Positions 1 to 5,720 of a stretch of 6,380 nucleotides of DNA are shown here, piece by piece. The stretch lies in NCBI GenBank assembly GCA_903932565.1, contig CAIZGQ010000091.1, forward strand, positions 1 to 6,380. Direction: 5' to 3'. The stretch's first letter is position 1. Each line of letters opens with the position of its first letter. This DNA comes from an uncultured Hyphomicrobiales bacterium. Lineage in GTDB: Bacteria; Pseudomonadota; Alphaproteobacteria; Rhizobiales; Beijerinckiaceae. The position numbers and the translations under genes were made by a program. The notes beneath the pieces were generated by a model. The model was not told where the DNA came from. It worked only from the letters and a program-made list of their open reading frames with translations, and made no database searches.

Positions 1-650
1 CAGAAGCGAACATAGTTTGGCGCGACGTCATGTGCATGCAGCAGCATGCGGATACCCTGCTTTTCCAGCATGGGCGTGAATTCGGTGGACGCTGCGGCCG
101 CCTGCACAATGCCGGCGGACACGGCCCGGAATCGGTCTGCATCGCTGCCCATGGCCGCAAATTGAACGTCGGAATTTGCAATTCCGTATTTTTCCAGAAC
201 GGTTTTGGCGAACAAATCTGGCAGTGCGCCGGGCGAAGAAATGCCAAACGCCTTGCCTTTCAAGTCTTCCGGCTTCTGCACATCTTTTCCCACGAAGATT
301 GCGTAGGTGAGCCCCGGCCAATAACAGCCAACGGTTTTAACATCCGCGCCGCGGGACGATGCGATCATCGGCGCACCCGGACTTCCCTCGTAGCTATCCA
401 GCTCCCCGGAGATGAGGGCTTTCAGCGCCAGCGCATCGCCCTTGAATTGCACAATATCGATATTGATACCGTGCTTTTCGCCAAAGCCTTTTTTGGCAGC
501 CATGAAGACGAAACCAGAATCGCTTTTGGCTTCCACGATACCGTGACGCCAGACCTTCAACTCGGCAGCTTGCAATGCTGCCGAAAGGCCAATGGATGTG
601 ACAAGCGCAGCGCAACCAAAAAGGGCTGACTTCAGGGATTGGCGGATCAT
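1..650 (-). CDS. ABC transporter substrate-binding protein, NMT1/SsuA/TauA-like (partial, C-terminus off the left edge)
   Basis: Periplasmic solute receptor for an ABC importer, seen for 216 residues before the left edge cuts it; family members usually run to about 310-340. Residues 1-28 look like a Sec signal peptide: Arg3 and Lys7, a hydrophobic run at 9-26, and likely cleavage near LQA-AELK. The mature part follows the NMT1/SsuA pattern: GFVFMAAKKGFGEKHGI (46-62), an amphipathic stretch ending ALKALISGELD (75-85), and the hinge/second-lobe signature DLKGKAFGISSPGALPDLF (129-147). The ATG at 648-650 is preferred over the in-frame ATG at 654-656 because GGAG lies 6 bases upstream of the former but directly abuts the latter. 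It is last in the visible operon, 38 bases after the UbiD gene. Permease and ATPase genes would be expected further left. The ligand is unknown; co-transcription with amidase, decarboxylase and monooxygenase suggests an amide or carboxylate (inference). An aliphatic-sulfonate or thiamine-precursor ligand, as in named relatives, cannot be excluded. Confidence 0.85.
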   Translation of the reverse strand, partial: MIRQSLKSALFGCAALVTSIGLSAALQAAELKVWRHGIVEAKSDSGFVFMAAKKGFGEKHGINIDIVQFKGDALALKALISGELDSYEGSPGAPMIASSRGADVKTVGCYWPGLTYAIFVGKDVQKPEDLKGKAFGISSPGALPDLFAKTVLEKYGIANSDVQFAAMGSDADRFRAVSAGIVQAAAASTEFTPMLEKQGIRMLLHAHDVAPNYVRF

Positions 651-656
651 GAGCAT

Positions 657-660
657 CTCC
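657..660 (-). promoter_or_regulatory. Ribosome binding site of the solute-binding protein gene
   Basis: GGAG on the minus strand sits 6 bases before the ATG at 648-650. The in-frame ATG at 654-656 touches this motif with no spacer and so is unlikely to be the start. The site therefore decides the start codon. Confidence 0.65.
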
Positions 661-688
661 AATTGAATTCAGCCTTCAGGTTTGCAAG

Positions 689-2410
689 TTACTCGCCATC
701 CGAACGCGGCACCGGATCATTCATCGACACGTCTGACCTGCGCTGGGCGATGAGCTCGTCGCCAAAGTCAAAATATTCGCTGCGTGTCGCCATCGTGGCC
801 TGACGCTCGAGGTTGGCAGGCCAGACACCCAGATCATAGCCGTGCCATGGCGCCTGCGGCACAATCGGCGGGAACCCGAGACGTTCCCAAATGGCCTTTG
901 CCTGCAGCATGAACTCTTTTTTCGGCAGGGCAACCGGCGCGAAATCGTTCTTGAGCAGCGCGTTGATCAAGACCGATGCGCTCTCGCCGTCATCCTTCGG
1001 GCCGCGCGGACCATGCCCAGGGTCCTTATGGTCGAGCACGCGCATATCGTGCTGCGGCTGGCAGCGGTAAGACATCGCCCAGAACAAAGCGTCCGCATTT
1101 TCAGGATCGATATCCTCGTCCACCGCGATGATCCACTTGCCTGCGAAGCGGTGCAGTGTGGATGCGCCATAAAGGGCGCGCCAGACTTCCGTGGAGGGAA
1201 CGTTGCGCTCAAACTGAAGTGCGATGACGGCGTAAAGGCTTGTCAGCGGCTCATGCATGGCGACGCGCTTGACACCCTTGATGCCAAGGCCCGTGCGCAA
1301 ATGATTGAGAAACACCGGCTCCATCGCGGCCTTGAGGATGACGCTCGATTCGCTCGGCGTGACCTGGCTGATGAACGATGTGACAATCGGATGCTTGCGA
1401 TGCGTGATCGCCGTCACATCCATATAGGCGTTGTATTCCTGCAAATTGACGTAGCCGTGGGACTCGCCGAATGGAGCTTCAGGCTCCAGCATGTCGGTGG
1501 CGATGAAGCCCTCAATGATGATCTCCGATTCAGCGGGCACCAGAAGATCAACGGTTTTTGCTTTCACGACATTGATCGGAGCTCCCGCCAGTCCGCCCGC
1601 GACAGCGAGCTCGTCAAGGTGCTCCGGCATCTTTTGCACAGCCGTGTAGGAGACCGCTGGCGGACAGCCGAGCACAATGGCGCATGGCATCTTTTCGCCG
1701 CGCGCCTTGTACTTCAGCCAATGCGCATAAATGCCAGCGCGCAATTCGACAGACGGGTTCATGCCCAGACGGCGCGGCGCTTTTAATTGGCCGCGATAAT
1801 TACCCATATTCTGGACGCCCGTATCAGGGTCCTTCGTGATGTAATGACCCGCCGACAGATAAGGTGCGTTGTCCCAGCCCGGCGTCGAGATTGGAACTGG
1901 AATTCCATCAAGCGCCATACAGGGTTTATCAAGATCAGCCCCAATGCGCACGACGTCCTGGCACGGAGCTTTTGTCACGAGATGCGGCGGCAAGGGGTTT
2001 GCCATCGCCTTGATCCACGTGGAACCAATCTCGTTTAGCGGACGCCCAAACCCAACCCGATAGACATCCGGTGTGGCAGCAAGTCCTGCCACCAGCACCG
2101 ACATCGGATACAAACGGCCTTTGCTGTCTGTGGGTTTTGTGAACAGAAATGCTTTGCGGTGATGCTCCGGGATGCCGCCGCGATATTGCCAGCGCACGAG
2201 CGGATGCATCTCGGTATCTTTGTTGATGGGTTCATCAACGACGTAGAGAAGCCCTTCACGCGCCAAGGCGAGCACGTGATCATGCAAATCCGGATAGGAC
2301 CGCGCGAGCGTATCAGGGTCAGGCTGATAGATGCGCAACGCTTCCATCTCCGGTGTGCCAACCGGCCCAACCTGCTGTTCACTCAAACCTGACGGCATCG
2401 CGTCTGTCAT
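689..2410 (-). CDS. UbiD family (de)carboxylase, prenylated-FMN dependent
   Basis: Cytoplasmic reversible decarboxylase of aromatic, heteroaromatic or alpha,beta-unsaturated acids, using prenylated FMN made by UbiX. Family hallmarks are visible in order: N-terminal domain from about 40 (DLHDHVLALAREGLLYVVDE); the cofactor/metal segment ITKDPDTGVQNMGNYRGQ (191-208), with Asn201 and Arg206 matching Asn168 and Arg173 of the fungal enzyme Fdc1; the IIIEG segment with Glu300; and EAPFGE (311-316), whose Glu311 and Glu316 have the five-residue spacing of the Fdc1 catalytic pair Glu277/Glu282. A conserved-looking VDEDID lies at 430-435. At 573 residues it is longer than typical UbiD/Fdc proteins (about 490-500), with extra sequence at both ends. 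Its start overlaps the amidase stop by 4 bases (ATGA) and has no good Shine-Dalgarno, so translational coupling is likely. No UbiX gene is in the window. The substrate is not deducible; the ubiquinone pathway is unlikely given the catabolic neighbours. Carboxylation rather than decarboxylation is possible. Confidence 0.93.
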   Translation of the reverse strand: MTDAMPSGLSEQQVGPVGTPEMEALRIYQPDPDTLARSYPDLHDHVLALAREGLLYVVDEPINKDTEMHPLVRWQYRGGIPEHHRKAFLFTKPTDSKGRLYPMSVLVAGLAATPDVYRVGFGRPLNEIGSTWIKAMANPLPPHLVTKAPCQDVVRIGADLDKPCMALDGIPVPISTPGWDNAPYLSAGHYITKDPDTGVQNMGNYRGQLKAPRRLGMNPSVELRAGIYAHWLKYKARGEKMPCAIVLGCPPAVSYTAVQKMPEHLDELAVAGGLAGAPINVVKAKTVDLLVPAESEIIIEGFIATDMLEPEAPFGESHGYVNLQEYNAYMDVTAITHRKHPIVTSFISQVTPSESSVILKAAMEPVFLNHLRTGLGIKGVKRVAMHEPLTSLYAVIALQFERNVPSTEVWRALYGASTLHRFAGKWIIAVDEDIDPENADALFWAMSYRCQPQHDMRVLDHKDPGHGPRGPKDDGESASVLINALLKNDFAPVALPKKEFMLQAKAIWERLGFPPIVPQAPWHGYDLGVWPANLERQATMATRSEYFDFGDELIAQRRSDVSMNDPVPRSDGE

Positions 2411-3750
2411 TTCGGTGTCATCTGATCAAGAAGCGCCGACGCATGGGCGATGAGCGTGGCGTCCTGATTGAGGAAGCCCAGCATCTGCAGGCCCAGCGGC
2501 AGACCTTCGCTTTCCAAAACAGGAAGCGTCACGGCCGGCACGCCCAGCATGGAGCCCGCCACGACGAAGATCGGATCGCCTGTCGTCTCAAACCCGACTG
2601 GCGGCGCACCTGACGATGACAGCGTGATGCAGGCGTCCGCTATGCCTGACAGTGTGTTGAATGTTGCGCGGATGGATTCGCGTTCCATCAAGGCTGCGCG
2701 GTAATCATCAAGTGTGAGCTCAAAGGCTTCGACCACGCGGTCAGCCGCTGATTCAGACAACAGATGCGCTGCTTTGTCGTGATACACGTTGTAGGGCCAG
2801 CGCGATTCAAACGCGTTGATGAGCCGTGTCAGCGGCATGGAACGTTCGAGAAGTTTTTCAACAAGCTCCACGTGGGGCGTGGTGTGACGCGACAGGATTT
2901 TGATGCCTTTAGCGGACAGATGCTCGCAGGTTTTCTCAAGAGCTGTTTTGGCCATTGCATCAACGATTGGCCAGCCTGGCGTTTCGAGTACGATCAAAGA
3001 TGTCGGCATCTTTGCGGGTGGCAGGCGCTCGGGTCCGCTGATGCCCGGAAAACCAGGATCGCCGCCGGCCCGCCAGGCGAGATCACGTGCCAGAACCCAT
3101 GCGTCCTCCAGTGAGGCCGCTAAGGTTCCCGTGCAGCTCTGGCTCAGGAAATCATGGCTGCCACCGCGATTGATCCCGCCCAGCGAAGGCTTGTAGCCAA
3201 ACACGCCGCAGAAGGCCGCTGGGCGGAGAATGGAGCCGACCACCTGTGTGCCAAGGCCTGCCGATATAAAGCCGGCGCCGACACCGGCAGCGGACCCCGA
3301 GCTTGATCCACCGGGCGTGCGGGTCAGGTCATGCGGGTTCCTGGTTTTGTTGGGATGCGAAGACGCAAATTCCGTCGTCACGGTCTTGCCAACGATGACA
3401 GTGCCGGCTGTGCGCAGAGCCTTGACCACGGCTGCGTCCCGTCCGCTTTCCCAATTCTTATAAATCGGCGAGCCCATTTCTGTCGGGAAATCTTCGGTCT
3501 CGATGATGTCCTTCACGCCAACCGGCATGCCGTCATAGATCGACAAAGGCTTGCCGTTTTTCCAGCGCGCCGCAGAGGCGTCAGCCGCCTTGCGGGCTGC
3601 GTCGAGGTTCATATGCACGAAGGCCTGGACGTCTCCCTCATGAGTCTCGATCTGAGCAATACAGTCTTCGAGAAACGTACGGGGTGAGGCGGTTCCCGCT
3701 GCGAACGCGGGTGTGGCGGCAAGATAGGGGCGGCGACGGTTTAAGCTCAT
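2407..3750 (-). CDS. Amidase signature (AS) family hydrolase
   Basis: Hydrolase of carboxylic amide (C-N) bonds, 447 residues, in the usual AS-family range of about 430-500. The Ser-cisSer-Lys triad is visible: Lys80 in MPVGVKDII, Ser149 in the Gly/Ser-rich stretch GGSSSGSAAGVGAG (147-160), and nucleophile Ser173 in TQVVGSILRP (168-177). The 24-residue distance between the two serines equals that of Ser217/Ser241 in FAAH. The CGVFGYKPS block follows at 181-189, and the C-terminal GVPAVTLPV and GLPLGLQMLG blocks (403-425) are also family-typical. The segment before Ser173 reads QVVG where the common form is D-x-GG, and the usual Arg after GSI is displaced by one position. The gene overlaps the monooxygenase stop by 4 bases (ATGA) and has GGAG 10 bases upstream of its ATG. 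No signal peptide is evident. Substrate specificity in this family cannot be read from sequence, and Glu-tRNA(Gln) amidotransferase subunit A is unlikely because gatB and gatC are absent. It may act on the imported amide or on a late pathway intermediate. Confidence 0.92.
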   Translation of the reverse strand: MSLNRRRPYLAATPAFAAGTASPRTFLEDCIAQIETHEGDVQAFVHMNLDAARKAADASAARWKNGKPLSIYDGMPVGVKDIIETEDFPTEMGSPIYKNWESGRDAAVVKALRTAGTVIVGKTVTTEFASSHPNKTRNPHDLTRTPGGSSSGSAAGVGAGFISAGLGTQVVGSILRPAAFCGVFGYKPSLGGINRGGSHDFLSQSCTGTLAASLEDAWVLARDLAWRAGGDPGFPGISGPERLPPAKMPTSLIVLETPGWPIVDAMAKTALEKTCEHLSAKGIKILSRHTTPHVELVEKLLERSMPLTRLINAFESRWPYNVYHDKAAHLLSESAADRVVEAFELTLDDYRAALMERESIRATFNTLSGIADACITLSSSGAPPVGFETTGDPIFVVAGSMLGVPAVTLPVLESEGLPLGLQMLGFLNQDATLIAHASALLDQMTPK

Positions 3751-4976
3751 GCTGCCTGGTCTCCAGTAATTGAGGCGGCGCGCTGCTGCATCGTCAACAT
3801 TGCAGCGCGCAACAGAAATTCGCGGGCTTTAGCAGGATCCGCAGCTGTTGCAGCGAGCTCCTCAAAATTGCGAGCCCGATCAGCTTCGTCTTTTGCCTCA
3901 AGGCGTTTTTTGTTGGCGATGGATTGGCTTTGGACGAACTCGATCGACACAGTCCGGCGTTGCAGGGAGTAAAGGTCGAGCAATGTGGTGCTGGCTTTGT
4001 TGACGATCACATGCGCCAGTTTTTCGCTGAGGTTTGCTGCATCCTGCAGGCCACCATTCAGGCCCATGCCACCTATGGAATTGTTCACATGCGCAGAATC
4101 GCCCGCCAGAAGAACGCGGCCTTTGCGGAAGGTCGACGCGACGCGCTGATGAATCGTATAGAGATTACGGTGCACGATGTCATAGGGCGACGTCTTGGGG
4201 AAAAACTTCTGCATTCTCGCGTGAACGGACTCGTCACTAAGGATCACGGAAGGGTCGATATTGTTCTCGGCGGGGAACACAGTGCGCCACAGACCGGGCG
4301 GACCATCTGCTGCAACCTTGAAGCAATTGCACCATTCGCTCGGGTCGGCGATGTAGGTGCGATGGCAGAAGCCGCGCTCTGCTTCAAAGTCGAAGGGGGT
4401 TGTGATGACGAGAAACCGCTCTTCCCAGGTAAAGCCTTCGAATGCGATATCCGATTGTTTGCGCACGGTGCTGCGTCCACCATCGGCCCCAATGAGATAA
4501 GAACCCTTGTGCTGGCTGGCCTTGCCGTCATTCATCACGGTGACGGTCACATCCCGCGATGTCTGCGCCACATCGGTGATCGTGTGATTGAACAGCACTT
4601 CGACGTTTGGCAAAGCCTGCAGCCGCGCCAGCAAAATCTTGGAGGTTTTGAACTGCTCGCACTGGATCACGTACGGAAACTTCGTATCGTTTTTCAGAAC
4701 TGCGTGATCAAAGGTAGCAATCAGTCGGTCCGTGGGGCGATCCCAGAACTGAAAGATCGGCGCTGTCAGGCCAACCGCTGCCATGTCCTGGACGAGCCCG
4801 GCTTGATCCAGAACTTCCAACGTGGCCGGATGCGTGGTCGCGGCGCGTGGGTCGTCCAATATGTCTGAGTTGGTATCAAACAGACGCACATTCACGCCCG
4901 CACGGCCAAGCAGCAGTGCGCAAAACAAACCAACCGGCCCGCCGCCGGAAATCAAAACAGGGTCAGAATGTTCCAT
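3747..4976 (-). CDS. FAD-dependent monooxygenase (PheA/TfdB/PHBH-type flavoprotein hydroxylase)
   Basis: Single-component flavoprotein monooxygenase expected to use NAD(P)H and O2 on an aromatic or heteroaromatic ring. Counting from the start chosen here (409 residues): the dinucleotide-binding motif GGGPVG at 11-16, strand-end Asp34 in VRLFD, the DG motif GADGGRS at 163-169, and the FAD-ribityl GD motif GRVLLAGDSAH at 286-296, followed by NNSIGGMGLNGG (298-309) and LQDAANL. The two Asn residues replace the Pro-containing segment common after this His. The protein ends soon after the FAD domain, so the C-terminal thioredoxin-like domain of phenol hydroxylases (550-650 residues) is missing. 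The start at 4976 is preferred because GAGG lies 8 bases upstream and only ten residues precede the FAD motif. The in-frame ATG at 5001-5003 would add 9 residues and has no Shine-Dalgarno. It lies between the regulator and the amidase, overlapping the latter by 4 bases. The reaction could be hydroxylation, decarboxylative hydroxylation or ring opening. Confidence 0.9.
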   Translation of the reverse strand: MEHSDPVLISGGGPVGLFCALLLGRAGVNVRLFDTNSDILDDPRAATTHPATLEVLDQAGLVQDMAAVGLTAPIFQFWDRPTDRLIATFDHAVLKNDTKFPYVIQCEQFKTSKILLARLQALPNVEVLFNHTITDVAQTSRDVTVTVMNDGKASQHKGSYLIGADGGRSTVRKQSDIAFEGFTWEERFLVITTPFDFEAERGFCHRTYIADPSEWCNCFKVAADGPPGLWRTVFPAENNIDPSVILSDESVHARMQKFFPKTSPYDIVHRNLYTIHQRVASTFRKGRVLLAGDSAHVNNSIGGMGLNGGLQDAANLSEKLAHVIVNKASTTLLDLYSLQRRTVSIEFVQSQSIANKKRLEAKDEADRARNFEELAATAADPAKAREFLLRAAMLTMQQRAASITGDQAA

Positions 4977-4984
4977 CTTTGTGT

Positions 4985-4988
4985 CCTC
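4985..4988 (-). promoter_or_regulatory. Ribosome binding site of the FAD monooxygenase gene
   Basis: GAGG on the minus strand lies 8 bases before the ATG at 4974-4976. No comparable motif precedes the alternative in-frame ATG at 5001-5003, so this site favours the shorter protein. Confidence 0.55.
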
Positions 4989-5015
4989 AGATGCCTGCGT
5001 CATGGCGCGGCTTGA

Positions 5016-5717
5016 TCAAATGTAACGTGACACGTTGGTGCGGAAGTCGGAGATATGGCGTTTCATCGCGGCCTCTGCTTTGTCGGCATCGCGCGATCTG
5101 ATCATCTCGAGAATTTCCATATGTTGGTCGGCAACACGTTCGTGATGACCGGGTGCGGTCAGCGACAAGAACCAAAAGCGCAAAGAGCGATCCTGCAATT
5201 TGCCTAGAAGATCGCTGAGAACCAAATTGTTTCCGGCCTTGGCGATGGTTGAATGAAACTCACGATCCAGCAGCATCATCTGCTCGCTGTTGCGTGTTTT
5301 CATCCATTGCATGGTGCGTGCCAGAACATCCTGAAGATGGTTGATGGCGTCCGTATCGGCGCGTTCGGCTGCAAGTCGAACGCAATAGGCTTCATTGACC
5401 ATGCGAACGTCGATGATCTGTAAAATCTCATCAAGGCTGACGGGTTTGACGATGATGCCCTTGCGGGGCATCACATCGAGCAGGCCTTCCATCATAAGCC
5501 GGTCGATCGCCTGATGAACCGGGGTTCGCCCAATACCGAGCGTCGCGGAGAGAGCAGCTTCGTTGAGATATTCACCGGGTTTGAAGGCACAGGTGATGAT
5601 GCGATGCTTGATTTCGTTGTAGGCCGCCTCGCGCAGCGAAGACGGTTCCGGCCATTTTTGCGGGCCGCGAACATTCACGATGTCAGCGTCGACGCGGCGT
5701 GCCGGTTCTGCGGTCAT
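5016..5717 (-). CDS. GntR family transcriptional regulator, FCD (FadR/VanR) subfamily
   Basis: DNA-binding regulator of 233 residues, typical length for the subfamily. After a 25-residue polar N-terminal extension comes the GntR winged helix-turn-helix (about 27-92), including the conserved IITCAFKPGEYLNEAALSATLG stretch in 40-61, the recognition region GRTPVHQAIDRL (63-74) and the wing MPRKGIIV (83-90). The C-terminal all-helical FCD effector domain (about 97-225) carries the metal/ligand residues: Asp151 and His155 in LDREFH, His199 and His221. Their spacing (4, 44 and 22) closely matches Asp101/His105/His148/His170 of TM0439, so a divalent metal that helps bind a carboxylate effector is likely. 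The ATG lies 3 bases after the DUF2848 stop, with no strong Shine-Dalgarno. It is embedded inside the operon rather than divergent, so it probably autoregulates from a promoter right of the window. The effector is probably a pathway acid (inference). Confidence 0.93.
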   Translation of the reverse strand: MTAEPARRVDADIVNVRGPQKWPEPSSLREAAYNEIKHRIITCAFKPGEYLNEAALSATLGIGRTPVHQAIDRLMMEGLLDVMPRKGIIVKPVSLDEILQIIDVRMVNEAYCVRLAAERADTDAINHLQDVLARTMQWMKTRNSEQMMLLDREFHSTIAKAGNNLVLSDLLGKLQDRSLRFWFLSLTAPGHHERVADQHMEILEMIRSRDADKAEAAMKRHISDFRTNVSRYI

Positions 5718-5720
5718 GGA

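Noticed and set aside
30..629. Plus-strand open frame of 199 codons opposite the solute-binding protein
   Set aside because: The minus-strand frame here has a signal peptide, a ribosome binding site and family motifs, while the plus-strand translation has no domain signature.
612..650. Possible lipoprotein signal (Leu-Phe-Gly-Cys13) in the solute-binding protein
   Set aside because: Only about five hydrophobic residues precede the Cys and the hydrophobic run continues well beyond it to residue 26, which fits an ordinary Sec signal better than a lipobox.
651..688. Possible terminator or promoter between the UbiD gene and the solute-binding protein gene
   Set aside because: The 38-base gap shows only short overlapping palindromes (CAATTG, GAATTC), no stable hairpin with a T-run and no convincing -35/-10 pair.
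842..1786. Long plus-strand open frame of 314 codons opposite the UbiD gene
   Set aside because: It is wholly antisense to a gene with clear family motifs, its translation is rich in Arg/His/Cys with no recognisable domain, and long antisense frames are common in GC-rich genes.
3924..4868. Plus-strand open frame, also 314 codons, opposite the FAD monooxygenase gene
   Set aside because: Antisense shadow of a well-supported gene. The equal length to the frame opposite UbiD is coincidence; the two translations share no visible similarity.
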